NCBI RefSeq assembly: GCF_019800005.1
Contig: NZ_JABGCL010000007.1
Span: 62,001-126,000 of the forward strand
Reading direction: 5' to 3'
Source: Geminicoccus harenae
GTDB taxonomy: Bacteria > Pseudomonadota > Alphaproteobacteria > Geminicoccales > Geminicoccaceae
DNA: 64,000 nt
In this document: in pieces, positions 36,251-46,036 of the stretch
How positions within the stretch are numbered: the first letter of the stretch is position 1
Layout of the letters: each line of letters begins with the position of its first letter
Translations under genes and position numbers: made by a program
Notes under the pieces: model-generated
Seen by the model: only the letters and a program-made list of their open reading frames with translations
Database searches by the model: none
What the model was told of the DNA's origin: nothing

Positions 36251-37843
36251 ATGAAGAAGTTACTATTGGCGTCCGCGGCCATGCTGGCCGTTGCGGCGGG
36301 CAGCGGCGCGGTGGAGGCCAAGACCTTCGTGTTCTGCTCGGAAGGCAGCCCGGAGGGCTTCAATCCGCAGTTCTACACCGCCGGCACCACCTTCGACGCC
36401 ACGTCGGAGACGATCTTCAACCGGCTGGTCGAGTTCAACTATGGCGAGACCACGCTCGGGCCGGGCCTAGCCGAGTCCTGGGATATTTCCGAGGATGGCA
36501 AGGAATATACCTTCCATCTGCGCCAGGGCGTGAAGTGGCACACCACCAAGGACTTCACCCCGACCCGCGAGTTCAACGCCGACGACGTAGTGTTCACGTT
36601 CATGCGGCAGCTCGACAAGAACCACCCGTTCCACGCGGTGGGCGGTGCGAGCTACGAGTATTTCGACTCGATGGGCCTGCCTGAGCTGATCACCAAGATC
36701 GAGAAGATCGACGATCATACGGTGAAGTTCACGCTGAAGGAGCCGGAAGCGCCGTTTTTGGCCAATCTCGGCATGGACTTCGCCTCGATCCTATCGGCCG
36801 AGTATGCCGACCAGATGATGCAGGCCGGCACGCCGGAAAAGCTCGACAACAACCCGGTCGGCACCGGGCCATTCCAGCTCGTCGCCTACCAGAAGGACGC
36901 GGTGATCCGCTACCAGGCCAACCCGGACTTCTGGAAGGGCAAGGCGAAGATCGACAACCTGATCTTCGCGATCACGCCGGACGCCTCAGTGCGCTTCCAG
37001 AAGCTCCAGGCGGGCGAATGCCACCTGATGACCTATCCGAACCCCGCCGACCTGGAGGGGATGAAGTCGGACCCGAACATCAACCTGATGCAGCAGGAAG
37101 GCCTGAACATCGGCTATCTCGGCTACAATACCGAGAAGAAGCCGTTCGATGATGCCAAGGTCCGCACCGCGCTGACCATGGCGATCGACAAGGCCGCGAT
37201 CATCGACGCCGTCTATCAGGGTGCGGGCACCGTCGCGAAGAACCCGATCCCGCCGACCATCTGGTCCTACAACGAAGCCGTCGAGGACGTGCCCTACGAC
37301 ACCGAGGGCGCGAAGAAGCTCCTGGCCGAGGCCGGCTTCGCCGACGGGTTCGAGACCGACATCTGGGCGATGCCGGTGCAGCGGCCCTACAACCCGAACG
37401 CCCGGCGCATGGCCGAGATGATCCAGTCCGACTGGGCCAAGATCGGCGTGCGGGCCAACATCGTCAGCTTCGAGTGGGGCGAGTATCTCAAGCGCACCGC
37501 GGCCGGCGAGCACCAGACCCTGCTGATGGGCTGGACCGGCGACAATGGCGACCCGGACAACTTCCTGCACACCCTGCTCGGCTGCGATGCGGTCGGCAGC
37601 GCCAACCGGGCGCGCTGGTGCTACAAGCCCTATGACGACATCGTGGTGCAGGCCAAGCGGGTCACCGACCAGGAGGAGCGCACCCGGCTCTATGAAGAGG
37701 CGCAGGTGATCTTCAAGGAGCAGAATCCTTGGGCCACCATTGCGCATTCGGTGGTGTTCAAGCCGATGCTCAAGAGCGTAAAGGGCTTCAAGATCGACCC
37801 GTTCGGCGGCCACCAGTTCTACCAGGTCGACATCGAGGAATGA
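36251..37843 (+). CDS. dppA: Peptide ABC transporter substrate-binding protein
   Basis: Periplasmic binding protein (SBP family 5) of 530 residues for di- or oligopeptides. The signal peptide is [20 protein letters not shown], cleaved near VEA. The family motif around [20 protein letters not shown] (about 78-97) and [10 protein letters not shown] are clear, and close similarity to DppA-type proteins extends to the end. It heads the dppABCDF operon. A 9-bp hairpin separates it from dppB. Confidence 0.92.
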   Translation: MKKLLLASAAMLAVAAGSGAVEAKTFVFCSEGSPEGFNPQFYTAGTTFDATSETIFNRLVEFNYGETTLGPGLAESWDISEDGKEYTFHLRQGVKWHTTKDFTPTREFNADDVVFTFMRQLDKNHPFHAVGGASYEYFDSMGLPELITKIEKIDDHTVKFTLKEPEAPFLANLGMDFASILSAEYADQMMQAGTPEKLDNNPVGTGPFQLVAYQKDAVIRYQANPDFWKGKAKIDNLIFAITPDASVRFQKLQAGECHLMTYPNPADLEGMKSDPNINLMQQEGLNIGYLGYNTEKKPFDDAKVRTALTMAIDKAAIIDAVYQGAGTVAKNPIPPTIWSYNEAVEDVPYDTEGAKKLLAEAGFADGFETDIWAMPVQRPYNPNARRMAEMIQSDWAKIGVRANIVSFEWGEYLKRTAAGEHQTLLMGWTGDNGDPDNFLHTLLGCDAVGSANRARWCYKPYDDIVVQAKRVTDQEERTRLYEEAQVIFKEQNPWATIAHSVVFKPMLKSVKGFKIDPFGGHQFYQVDIEE

Positions 37844-37859
37844 CCTGAGCAACCCGGCC

Positions 37860-37880
37860 GGGGCGGGATCTTCCCGCCCC
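37860..37880 (+). repeat. Intercistronic hairpin between dppA and dppB
   Basis: GGGGCGGGA and TCCCGCCCC pair perfectly over nine positions with a three-base loop. It lacks a T-run, so it is more likely a 3'-end stabiliser or partial terminator than a full stop. Such elements are often found after binding-protein genes, which need more product than the permeases. Confidence 0.6.
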
Positions 37881-37899
37881 GCTTCCTATCGAGACGAGC

Positions 37900-38910
37900 T
37901 TGCTCCGCTTCTTTCTGTCCCGCATCGCGGTGCTGATCCCCACCTTTCTCGGGGTGACGCTGGTCGCATTCCTGTTCATCCGCCTCCTGCCCGGCGACCC
38001 GGTCGAGATGATGGCCGGCGAGCGCGGCACCAGCCCGGAACGCCATGCCGAGCTGATGGCCCGCTTCGGCTTCGACCGGCCCTGGTGGGAGCAGTACGCG
38101 AGTTTCCTCGGCAACGTGCTTCAGGGTGACCTCGGCAACTCGATCGTCACCAAGGCGCCGGTCCTCAGCGAGTTCCTGACCCTGTTCCCGGCGACGCTGG
38201 AACTGTCGATCTGCGCCATCCTGTTCGCGATCCTGTTCGGCCTGCCCGCGGGCGTGCTTGCCGCCAGCCGGCGCGGCACCATCTTCGACCATGGCGTGAT
38301 GGCCGCGACGCTGACCGGCTATTCCATGCCGATCTTCTGGTGGGGCCTGCTCCTGATCATCCTGTTCTCCGGGATCCTCGGCTGGACCCCCGTCTCCGGC
38401 CGGATCGACCTCCTCTATTTCTTCGAGCCCGTGACCGGCTTCATGCTGATCGATTCGCTGCTCTCCGACCAGGACGGCGCTTTCATGTCGGCCTTCTCCC
38501 ATCTGGTGCTGCCGACCATCGTGCTGGGCACCATCCCGCTGGCGGTGATCGCCCGGCAGACCCGCTCGGCCATGCTGGAAGTCCTGAGCGAGGACTATGT
38601 GCGCACCGCCAGGGCCAAGGGCCTGCCGACCCGCCGCGTGGTCGGCCTCCATGCGTTCCGCAACGCGCTGATCCCGGTGGTCACCACGATCGGCCTGCAG
38701 ACCGGCGTGCTGCTGGCCGGCGCGATCCTGACCGAGACGATCTTCTCCTGGCCGGGCGTGGGCAAGTGGCTGATCGATTCGATCTTCCGCCGCGACTACC
38801 CGTCCGTGCAGGGCGGGCTCCTGCTGATCGCCAGCGTGGTCATGATCGTGAACCTCCTGGTCGACCTGACCTACGGGCTGATCGACCCGAGGATCCGCCA
38901 TGGCCGCTGA
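37900..38910 (+). CDS. dppB: Peptide ABC transporter permease DppB
   Basis: First permease of the importer, 336 residues with six membrane segments. The start MLRFFLSRIAVLIPTFLGVT and RLLPGDPVEMM are typical of DppB/OppB. The EAA loop (DYVRTARAKGLPTRRVVGLH, about 230-249) contacts the ATPases. The start is TTG at 37,900. It overlaps dppC by 11 bases. Confidence 0.94.
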   Translation: MLRFFLSRIAVLIPTFLGVTLVAFLFIRLLPGDPVEMMAGERGTSPERHAELMARFGFDRPWWEQYASFLGNVLQGDLGNSIVTKAPVLSEFLTLFPATLELSICAILFAILFGLPAGVLAASRRGTIFDHGVMAATLTGYSMPIFWWGLLLIILFSGILGWTPVSGRIDLLYFFEPVTGFMLIDSLLSDQDGAFMSAFSHLVLPTIVLGTIPLAVIARQTRSAMLEVLSEDYVRTARAKGLPTRRVVGLHAFRNALIPVVTTIGLQTGVLLAGAILTETIFSWPGVGKWLIDSIFRRDYPSVQGGLLLIASVVMIVNLLVDLTYGLIDPRIRHGR

Positions 38911-39787
38911 GATCGCCACCCGCCCGCCCCATCCCTTCGTCGAGGGCTGGCACTATTTCAAGCAGAACAAGGGTGCGCTCGCCGGGCTGATCGTGTTCGT
39001 GGCCTTCGTGCTGATCGCGGCCTTCTCCCCCTGGCTCGCCCCCTATTCGCCGGACGCCCAGGATCGCGCCGCCGTGCTGGTCCCGCCGTTCTGGCAGGAA
39101 GGCGGCAGCACCGCGCACCTGCTGGGCACCGACGCGGTCGGCCGCGACCTGCTTTCCCGCATCATGCATGGCGGGCGCTGGTCGCTGTTCATCGGCTTGG
39201 TCGTGATCGTCATCTCGATGTCCGGCGGGATCCTGCTGGGTCTCTGTGCCGCGTTCGCCCGCGGCTTCGTCGACACACTGATCATGCGCGTGCTCGACGT
39301 GCTGCTGGCGATCCCGTCCCTGCTGCTGGCGCTGGTCGTGGTGGCGATCCTGGGCCCTGGCCTGTTCAACGCGATGTTCGCCGTGGCCCTGGTGTACATG
39401 CCGCACTACGCCCGCCTCACCCGCGGCTCGGCGATGAGCGAGCTGCAGAAGGACTATGTCACCGCGTCCCGGGTGGCCGGCGCCTCGGTCTGGCGGCTGA
39501 TGTTCCGCACCGTGCTGCCCAACTGCGCCCCGCCCCTGATCGTCCAGGCCACACTGGGCTTTTCCACCGCGGTCCTGGACATGGCGGCGCTCGGCTTCCT
39601 CGGCATGGGTGCCCAGCCGCCCACGCCCGAATGGGGCACCATGCTGGCCGATGCCCGCGAGTTCATCCTGCGCGCCTGGTGGGTCGTGACCTTCCCCGGC
39701 CTCGCCATCCTGATCTCCGTGCTCGCCGTCAACCTGATGGGCGACGGTTTGCGCGACGTCCTCGATCCCAAGCTGAAGCGCTCATGA
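38900..39787 (+). CDS. dppC: Peptide ABC transporter permease DppC
   Basis: Second permease, 295 residues. The N-terminal OppC-type region ([18 protein letters not shown]), [15 protein letters not shown] and the EAA loop ([20 protein letters not shown]) are present. The stop overlaps the dppD start (ATGA). Confidence 0.94.
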   Translation: MAAEIATRPPHPFVEGWHYFKQNKGALAGLIVFVAFVLIAAFSPWLAPYSPDAQDRAAVLVPPFWQEGGSTAHLLGTDAVGRDLLSRIMHGGRWSLFIGLVVIVISMSGGILLGLCAAFARGFVDTLIMRVLDVLLAIPSLLLALVVVAILGPGLFNAMFAVALVYMPHYARLTRGSAMSELQKDYVTASRVAGASVWRLMFRTVLPNCAPPLIVQATLGFSTAVLDMAALGFLGMGAQPPTPEWGTMLADAREFILRAWWVVTFPGLAILISVLAVNLMGDGLRDVLDPKLKRS

Positions 39788-40752
39788 GCCTCCTCGAGAT
39801 CCGCAACCTCACGGTCCGCTTCGCCACGGCGTCGGGCTGGTTCACCGCAGTGGAGGGCGTCGACCTTTCCGTCGAGAAGGGCGAGATCGTCGCGATCGTG
39901 GGTGAGAGCGGCTCCGGCAAGTCGGTCTCGATGCTGGCGGTCATGGGCCTCCTGCCCCCGACCGCCCAGGTCACCGCCGACGTGCTCGCCTTCGACGGCA
40001 AAGACCTGCTGACGATCAGCCCGGCCGGGCGCCGGGCGCTGACCGGTGCCGACATGGCGATGATCTTCCAGGAGCCGATGAGCTCGCTGAACCCCTGCTT
40101 CACCGTGGGCTTCCAGATCGAGGAGTCGCTGCGGCTCCATCTCGGCCTGAACAAGCGCCAGGCGCGCGACCGGGCGGTGGAGCTCTTGACTCAGGTCGGC
40201 ATCCCCTCGCCCGCCCAGCGCCTGTCCGCATACCCGCACCAGCTCTCCGGCGGCATGAGCCAGCGGGTGATGATCGCCATGGCGATCGCCTGCGACCCGC
40301 GCCTGCTCATCGCCGACGAGCCGACCACGGCACTGGACGTCACCATCCAGGCGCAGATCCTGGACCTCTTGGTCGACCTCCAGGAGCGGCGCGGCATGGC
40401 GCTGATCCTGATCACCCATGCCATGGGCGTGGTCGCCGAGACCGCGCAGCGCGTGGTGGTCCAGTATGCCGGCTGGCAGGTCGAGAAGCAGGACGTGTAC
40501 GGCCTGTTCGACCATCCTCACCATCCCTACACCGCGGCCCTGCTGGCGGCCCTGCCGGAGCGTGCCGTCGAGGGTGCGAGGCTCGCCTCGATTCCGGGCG
40601 TGGTGCCGGGCCAGTTCGACAAGCCCTCGGGCTGCCTGTTCCATCCGCGCTGTCCGCGCGCCGACCAGCGCTGCGTGGAGGTCCGGCCGGTGCCGGCCGG
40701 GCCGGAGCTGGGCCAGGCGGTCTGCCACTATCCGCTGGGTGGGACCCGATGA
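39784..40752 (+). CDS. dppD: Peptide ABC transporter ATP-binding protein DppD
   Basis: First ATPase of the importer, 322 residues. Walker A is GESGSGKSV (about 39-47), the signature LSGGMSQRV, Walker B LLIADEPT and the switch His in [11 protein letters not shown]. The usual ITHD is ITHA here, and the usual VMYAG is VQYAG. The C-terminal OppD-type Cys cluster ([15 protein letters not shown]) suggests an iron-sulfur site as reported in the family. The stop overlaps dppF. Confidence 0.93.
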   Translation: MSLLEIRNLTVRFATASGWFTAVEGVDLSVEKGEIVAIVGESGSGKSVSMLAVMGLLPPTAQVTADVLAFDGKDLLTISPAGRRALTGADMAMIFQEPMSSLNPCFTVGFQIEESLRLHLGLNKRQARDRAVELLTQVGIPSPAQRLSAYPHQLSGGMSQRVMIAMAIACDPRLLIADEPTTALDVTIQAQILDLLVDLQERRGMALILITHAMGVVAETAQRVVVQYAGWQVEKQDVYGLFDHPHHPYTAALLAALPERAVEGARLASIPGVVPGQFDKPSGCLFHPRCPRADQRCVEVRPVPAGPELGQAVCHYPLGGTR

Positions 40753-41756
40753 GCCCGCCGGTGAACGCGCCCGTGAACCTGCCCGCGAACCCGCCCACCA
40801 GCCCGATCGTCGAAGCCGACAACCTGTCCCGCCACTACACGGTCCGGCGCGGCCTGTTCGCCAAGCCTGCCACCGTGCGGGCGCTGGACGGGGTGAGCTT
40901 CACCCTCGATGCCGGCAAGACCCTGGCGGTGGTCGGCGAATCCGGCTGCGGCAAGTCCACGCTCGGCCGGATCGTCACCCTGATCGAGCCGCCCTCGGGC
41001 GGCCGGCTGCGCCTGGACGGGCAGCCGACGGAGGAGGTGACCCCGGAGCTGCGGCGCAAGGTCCAGCTCGTGTTCCAGAACCCCTACGGGTCCCTGAACC
41101 CGCGCCGCAAGATCGCCGACGCGCTGGCCGAGCCGTTGGAGATCTTGGGCGGCACCAGTGCCGCCGAGCGGCGCGACCGGGTCCTCACCATGCTGGAGAA
41201 GGTCGGGCTGCGCCGCGAGCAGGCCGAGCGCTACCCGCACATGTTCTCCGGCGGGCAGCGCCAGCGCATCGCGGTCGCCCGGGCGCTGATGCCCAACCCG
41301 GAAGTGCTGGTGCTGGACGAGCCGGTCTCGGCGCTGGACCTGTCGATCCAGGCCCAGGTGCTCAACCTCCTGATGGACCTGCAGGACGAGTTCCGGCTGG
41401 CCTATCTGTTCATCAGCCACGACCTGTCGGTGGTCCGGCACATCGCCCAGGACGTGATGGTGATGTATCTGGGCAAGGCCGTGGAGAAGGGCCCCAAGGC
41501 GGCGATCTTCGCCACGCCGCGCCACCCCTATACGCGGGTGCTGCTGGCGGCCACCCCGATCGCCGATCCGCGCCGCCGGCGCGACCGGATCAAGGCTCGG
41601 GGCGAGCTGCCCTCGCCGCTGGCCCCGCCGCCCGGCTGCCCGTTCCACCCGCGCTGCCCGCTCGCCAACGAGCGCTGCCGGGTGGAGGTGCCGGGCCTGA
41701 CACAGGCGGGCGCGCAACTCGTCGCCTGCCATGCGGTGGAGGAAGGCCGGGACTGA
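40749..41756 (+). CDS. dppF: Peptide ABC transporter ATP-binding protein DppF
   Basis: Second ATPase, 335 residues. Walker [10 protein letters not shown] (about 64-72), signature FSGGQRQRI, Walker [12 protein letters not shown] and ISHDLSVV are all intact. The C-terminal oligopeptide-transporter domain ends with a Cys cluster ([15 protein letters not shown]). About 20 Pro/Asn/Ala-rich residues extend the N-terminus. It completes the transporter. Confidence 0.94.
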   Translation: MSPPVNAPVNLPANPPTSPIVEADNLSRHYTVRRGLFAKPATVRALDGVSFTLDAGKTLAVVGESGCGKSTLGRIVTLIEPPSGGRLRLDGQPTEEVTPELRRKVQLVFQNPYGSLNPRRKIADALAEPLEILGGTSAAERRDRVLTMLEKVGLRREQAERYPHMFSGGQRQRIAVARALMPNPEVLVLDEPVSALDLSIQAQVLNLLMDLQDEFRLAYLFISHDLSVVRHIAQDVMVMYLGKAVEKGPKAAIFATPRHPYTRVLLAATPIADPRRRRDRIKARGELPSPLAPPPGCPFHPRCPLANERCRVEVPGLTQAGAQLVACHAVEEGRD

Positions 41757-41826
41757 GCGGCATTCCCGCCCACCGGCCGGACCAGGGGCGACGCCACCGA
41801 AGTAGCCAGGCGGCCAGCCCCGCCCC

Positions 41827-41851
41827 GCAACTTTCTGACGGTTGATCCGTT
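41827..41851 (+). promoter_or_regulatory. Possible EcfG (general stress) promoter
   Basis: GCAAC, 16 bases, then CGTT. The alphaproteobacterial general-stress sigma factor EcfG recognises GGAAC-N16/17-CGTT, so there is one mismatch. It lies about 50-65 bases before the DUF2231/sorbosone dehydrogenase pair. Confidence 0.4.
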
Positions 41852-41914
41852 ACCCCGGCGACGCTTTGCCGGGCGCTGGCCACGCGGCCGTGCCCTGGCA
41901 TGAGAGGAGACGCC

Positions 41915-42346
41915 GTGGTTGCCATACACGCCCCGAGCCTGCCGAGGCCGATCCATCCGCTTCACGCCATCCTCCTGGCGTTTCCGCTGCCCCTGTTCCT
42001 GGGCGCGCTGCTGAGCGACATCGCCTACTGGAGAACCTTCCAGATCCAGTGGGCCAATTTCTCGTCCTGGCTCATCGCCGGGGGGCTGCTGGTCGGGGCC
42101 TTCGCCCTGCTCTGGGCGCTGATCAACCTGTTCCGCAGCCATGCCGGCCATCGCAAGCGCCCGGTCGTCTATTTCATCGTGCTGCTCGCCATGTGGGTGC
42201 TGGGTTTCATCAACGCCCTGGTCCACGCCAAGGATGCCTGGGGCACCATGCCGGAAGGCCTCTATCTGTCGGTGATCACCGCGCTCCTGGCGCTGGTCGC
42301 ATCGTGGATCGGCTATGCTGGGTTCCGGACCAGAGAGGTGGAATGA
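41915..42346 (+). CDS. DUF2231 family membrane protein
   Basis: Inner-membrane protein of 143 residues with four predicted helices. PIHPLHAILLAFPLPLFLGALL at the start is the typical DUF2231 beginning. The GTG at 41,915 has AGGAG five bases upstream; an ATG at 41,900 would add five residues. The family is often found with dehydrogenases or cytochromes and may serve redox chemistry in the membrane. The stop overlaps the next gene, so the pair is a unit. Confidence 0.8.
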   Translation: MVAIHAPSLPRPIHPLHAILLAFPLPLFLGALLSDIAYWRTFQIQWANFSSWLIAGGLLVGAFALLWALINLFRSHAGHRKRPVVYFIVLLAMWVLGFINALVHAKDAWGTMPEGLYLSVITALLALVASWIGYAGFRTREVE

Positions 42347-43680
42347 TGCGCTCGCTTCTGTTGCTTGGTGCCGCGGTGATCGCCCTGTCCAGTTGGGACG
42401 CCAGGGCCCAGCCCGCACAGTATGGCCCCAACCCGGACCTGCCCGAGCCGAACCGTGGCCTGCTGCCGACCATGAAGATCCCGAGACCGGCCGGCTGGGG
42501 CGACGAGCGCCCGATCGTGCCGCAGGGCTACCGGATCGAGGCCATTGCCACGGATCTCATGATCCCGCGCCAGACCCTGGTTCTGCCCAACGGGGACATC
42601 CTGGTGGCGGAGGGCTCGGGCGGCGGTGCACCGGCGCTCCGGCCCAAGGACATCATCGCGAACTTCATCAAGGCCCTGGGCAAGACCTCGGTGAAGAGCG
42701 GCAACCGGCTGACCCTGCTGCGCGATGCCGATGGCGACGGCACCTACGAGGCGCAGGGCGTCTTCGCGGACAATCTCAACGCGCCCTATGGCCTGGCCTT
42801 CGTCAACAACGCCATCTATGTCGCGAACCAGGATGCACTGGTGCGCTTCGACTATGCCGACGGCCAGACGCAGGCGAGCGGGCCGCCGGAGCTGGTGACG
42901 GAGCTGCCGTCCGCGATCAACCATCACTGGACCAAGGCACTGACCGCCAGTCCGGATGGCCGCTTCCTTTATGTCGGCATCGGCTCCAACAGCAACATCA
43001 CCGAGCGCGGCATGGATGCCGAGGTCGACCGGGCGGTGGTGTGGCAGATCGATGCCGAGACGGGCATGCACAAGCGCTTTGCCACCGGTCTGCGCAACCC
43101 CACGGCACTCGCCTTCCTGCCGGGCACCGACCAGCTCTGGGCGGCGGTGAACGAGCGGGACGAGATCGGCCCCGACCTGGTCCCGGACTACCTGACGTCC
43201 GTGCAGGAGGGCGGCTTCTATGGCTGGCCCTACAGCTACTGGGGCCAGACCGTCGACCCGCGCGCGCAGCCACAGGACCCGGAGAAGGTCGCAGCGGCCA
43301 TCCGCCCGGACTACGGGCTGGGCTCGCATGTGGCAGCGCTGGGCCTGGCCTTCTCCAGCCCGGTCATGGGTGAACAGTTCGCCGAAGGGGCGTTCGTCGG
43401 CGAGCACGGCAGCTGGAACCGGACCGATCCGTCCGGCTACAAGGTGATCTTCGTGCCGTTCCAGGACGGCAAGCCTGCCGGCGAGCCGATCGACTTCGTC
43501 ACCGGCTTTCTGACCGCGGACGGCAACAACACCCGCGGCCGGCCGGTCGGGGTCACGGTGGACCCGCGCGGCGCCGTGATCGTGGCGGACGACCTGTCCA
43601 ACACGGTCTGGCGCGTGTCGGTGGACCAGCCCCAGCCGGCTGCCGCACTCGAACCCGACGGGGACCACGCCCGGCGCTGA
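42343..43680 (+). CDS. Sorbosone dehydrogenase family / PQQ-type sugar dehydrogenase
   Basis: Secreted six-bladed propeller dehydrogenase of 445 residues. The signal peptide ends at ALSSWDARA. The blades contain NAPYGLAFVNNAIYVANQDA, FATGLRNPTALAFLPGT and FVGEHGSWNR, typical of the soluble glucose/L-sorbosone dehydrogenase family, which commonly uses PQQ. The true substrate is unknown. A shared terminator with the convergent RRM gene follows. It is probably expressed with the DUF2231 protein, perhaps under general stress. Confidence 0.85.
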   Translation: MMRSLLLLGAAVIALSSWDARAQPAQYGPNPDLPEPNRGLLPTMKIPRPAGWGDERPIVPQGYRIEAIATDLMIPRQTLVLPNGDILVAEGSGGGAPALRPKDIIANFIKALGKTSVKSGNRLTLLRDADGDGTYEAQGVFADNLNAPYGLAFVNNAIYVANQDALVRFDYADGQTQASGPPELVTELPSAINHHWTKALTASPDGRFLYVGIGSNSNITERGMDAEVDRAVVWQIDAETGMHKRFATGLRNPTALAFLPGTDQLWAAVNERDEIGPDLVPDYLTSVQEGGFYGWPYSYWGQTVDPRAQPQDPEKVAAAIRPDYGLGSHVAALGLAFSSPVMGEQFAEGAFVGEHGSWNRTDPSGYKVIFVPFQDGKPAGEPIDFVTGFLTADGNNTRGRPVGVTVDPRGAVIVADDLSNTVWRVSVDQPQPAAALEPDGDHARR

Positions 43681-43838
43681 TCCAGCACGGCTGGCGGCAT
43701 CCCCATCGGGCTGCCGTCGCCGTCGCCGCGCCCGTGCCTGCCAAGCCTGCCTGAGCGTCAGGACCCGCGGCAGGTCTCCCTTCCGTCATCGGCGCCCTTC
43801 CCGGCCCGGGCCGCCGATTCAGTGCCCCAGAACGCAAG

Positions 43839-43868
43839 AAGGGAGGGCCCCTTGCGGGACCCTCCCTT
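43839..43868. terminator. Bidirectional terminator between convergent genes
   Basis: AAGGGAGGG and CCCTCCCTT pair over nine positions, with an inner CCC/GGG pairing. It has T residues on both sides in the two readings (CCCTTTCC forward, CCCTTCTT in reverse). It can serve both the dehydrogenase gene and the RRM gene. Confidence 0.6.
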
Positions 43869-43900
43869 TCCTGCAGGTCGCCTGGACCCGTCTGGACTGC

Positions 43901-44542
43901 TCAGTTCCAGTTGTCGTCGAAGCCGCCGCGATCGCCACGGCCACGGCCACGGCCACCACCGGGGGAGCGCGCCGGGCGATCGCCGAAGCCACGATCCTCG
44001 AAGCCGCCCGGGCTGCTGGGGGCGGCGCGGTCGCCGAAGCCACCACGGTCACCACCACCGGGGCCGCCGAAGCCGCCGCGGTCGCCACCGAAGCCGCCGC
44101 CGCTGCGCTCGGCACCGAAGCCGCCGCGCGGGCCACCGAAGCCGCCACCGCCGCCGCGCGGGCCGCCGAAGCCGCCGCGGTCGCCGCCGCCACGCGGACC
44201 GCCGAAACCACCGCGGTCGCCGCCGAAGCCGCCACGGTCACCACCGCCACGGGGGCCGCCGAAACCGCCGCCGCCACCCGGGCCACCGGCCGGACGACGA
44301 TCCTCGGCCTGGCGCACGGCCAGGGCGCGGCCCGCCATCTGGAAGCCGTCCATCTTGCGGATGGCGTTCTCGCAGGCCTCTTCCGACTCCATCTCGATGA
44401 AGCCGAAGCCGCGGCTGCGGCCCGTCTCACGGTCGGTCGCGATCTTGACGGCCACGACGCCACCGTGCGGGGCGAAGAGCTGCTCGAGTTCTTCAGGGGT
44501 GGTCGAATAGGGGAAATTGGCTACGAAGAGCTTACGAGTCAT
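43901..44542 (-). CDS. Glycine-rich RRM RNA-binding protein
   Basis: Protein of 213 residues. One RRM domain (about 1-80) has RNP2 LFVANF near residue 5 and RNP1 [10 protein letters not shown] near 44. The rest is a repetitive Gly/Arg/Phe/Asp tail with many [13 protein letters not shown] units, like RGG boxes. Bacterial proteins of this kind (also in cyanobacteria) are typically RNA chaperones, often cold-induced. A leader of up to 180 bases lies upstream, with TTGACT at 44,721-44,726 (minus strand) as a possible -35. The tail may drive condensation, which is inference. Confidence 0.9.
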   Translation of the reverse strand: MTRKLFVANFPYSTTPEELEQLFAPHGGVVAVKIATDRETGRSRGFGFIEMESEEACENAIRKMDGFQMAGRALAVRQAEDRRPAGGPGGGGGFGGPRGGGDRGGFGGDRGGFGGPRGGGDRGGFGGPRGGGGGFGGPRGGFGAERSGGGFGGDRGGFGGPGGGDRGGFGDRAAPSSPGGFEDRGFGDRPARSPGGGRGRGRGDRGGFDDNWN

Positions 44543-44825
44543 CGGCGAGTCCGGCAAAACCGCGGAAGCGGGTGGGGAGTACGATCGAGGAAGCAAGGGA
44601 TGCGCGCGTCGTCGGATGCAGATCGCGTGACCCGTCTGCTGCAACGGGCCCCGCTCCGACCAACCCCATCAGCCCGACGAAGCTAGGCGCAACCGCCGCA
44701 TCACCGTAGCAGGGTGAGAAAGTCAAAGATGAAGCGACTGTCACGAACAGGGCGTCTTCTCGCGTAGCGACACATTCCGTTCGTCCCTATACACCAGCCG
44801 CTCGTGATGCGCCACGGAGTTTTCA

Positions 44826-45161
44826 GTGTCCATAGCCATCGATGGGGGTGAGGCAGAAGGCGCCTCCCCGGCCTCTCCGCCGGCACGCAGGGCGGCCCGG
44901 CTGCGGGTCACCGGGCGGGTCCAGGGCGTGGGCTATCGCGACTGGCTGGTGGGCCAGGCGGTGGCGCTGGGGCTGGCCGGCTGGGTGCGCAACCGGCCGG
45001 ACGGCTCGGTGGAGGCGCATGCCGAAGGGCCGGCCACCGCACTGGACCAACTGGCCGACCGCTGCCGAAGGGGCCCGTACCTGGCCAGGGTCGACGCGGT
45101 TCAGGTCAGCGACCTGCCGCCCGAAGGCCAAGCAGGCTTCACCCGCCGCCCGACCGGCTGA
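44826..45161 (+). CDS. acyP: Acylphosphatase
   Basis: Hydrolyses acyl-phosphates such as carbamoyl phosphate and 1,3-bisphosphoglycerate. The conserved GRVQGVGYRDWLV (about 30-42, catalytic Arg) and GWVRNRPDGSVEA (catalytic Asn) are present. The 111 residues include about 24 N-terminal residues beyond the ~90-residue domain. The start is GTG at 44,826. It diverges from the RRM gene. Confidence 0.92.
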   Translation: MSIAIDGGEAEGASPASPPARRAARLRVTGRVQGVGYRDWLVGQAVALGLAGWVRNRPDGSVEAHAEGPATALDQLADRCRRGPYLARVDAVQVSDLPPEGQAGFTRRPTG

Positions 45162-45165
45162 CGGC

Positions 45166-45915
45166 TCAGGGCCGCTCGGCCACGAAGCGCAGCCGGACAT
45201 AGTCCGCTGTCCAGTTGCCCTGCTGATCGCGCAGGGCCGGCGCCAGCATCGCCTCGACCCGCCGCAGGAACGGCTCCTGCCGCTCGACCGGCAGATGGCG
45301 GGTGTACGGGCCGGCAAAGGTGATGAGCCAGCCATACATGCCGGTCGGCAGCGGGGTCGGCCGCGGGATCAGCTCCATCCGCTGGACCGTGAAGCCGATG
45401 GCGGCCAGCCGGTCGCCCTGCTCCTGCGGGCTCGGGAAGCGCCAGGGATGCAGTGCCGCCCCGTCCAGGCCGAACTCCGCGGCCGCCTGGTGCAGGGCCA
45501 CGACCTCGGCGGCGACATTGCCCTGGCCGCCCATCTCGCACACCAGCCGCCCGCCCGGCCGCAGCGCCCGGAACACCCCCTGCAGCACCGCATCCTGGTC
45601 CCGCATCCAGTGGAGCGCCGCGTTGCTGAACACGGCATCGAACCGCGCGTCGAAGCGGAGGTCCTGGCCGTCCATCTGCTCGGCCGGCACGCCGCGCTTT
45701 CGCGCCGCCGCCACCATCTCGGCCGAGGCGTCCACGCCCATCACCCTGGCCCCGGCCGCCTGGAGCCGCTCGGTTAGCACGCCGTCGCCGCAGCCGAGAT
45801 CGAGCACGTCCTGCCCCGCCACCTCGCCCAGCAGCTCCAGGACGGGCCCGCCCAGGATCGGCACGAAGCCGGCATTCTCCTGGTAGCTGGCGGCGTTCCA
45901 GGTCTGGCTCGTCAT
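45166..45915 (-). CDS. Class I SAM-dependent methyltransferase
   Basis: Methyltransferase of 249 residues. The SAM motif VLDLGCGDGVLT (about 37-48), GVDASAEMV and FSNAALHWM mark the trans-aconitate methyltransferase-like family. The start ATG at 45,913-45,915 (MTSQTWNAASYQENAGFV) has GGGG eight bases upstream. The substrate cannot be assigned. It is convergent with acyP and divergent from the LysR gene. Confidence 0.83.
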   Translation of the reverse strand: MTSQTWNAASYQENAGFVPILGGPVLELLGEVAGQDVLDLGCGDGVLTERLQAAGARVMGVDASAEMVAAARKRGVPAEQMDGQDLRFDARFDAVFSNAALHWMRDQDAVLQGVFRALRPGGRLVCEMGGQGNVAAEVVALHQAAAEFGLDGAALHPWRFPSPQEQGDRLAAIGFTVQRMELIPRPTPLPTGMYGWLITFAGPYTRHLPVERQEPFLRRVEAMLAPALRDQQGNWTADYVRLRFVAERP

Positions 45916-46036
45916 CGGCTCATCCCCCATCTCCCCGGTGCAGGCAGGCTGCGCAAAACGTCTTGTCCTGGTCGATCCTAGAGCGGATCATGCAGCGTTA
46001 CTGCTGAGACGAGCTCATGCTTTCCGGACCGGTCCG

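Noticed and set aside
44076..44300. CRISPR-like regular repeats
   Set aside because: The repeats are codons of the Gly/Arg tail of the RRM protein, of unequal length and without unique spacers.
43911..44510. Long Pro/Lys/Arg-rich frame opposite the RRM gene
   Set aside because: It is the mirror of the Gly/Arg repeats of the real gene, which has a full RRM domain and start signals.
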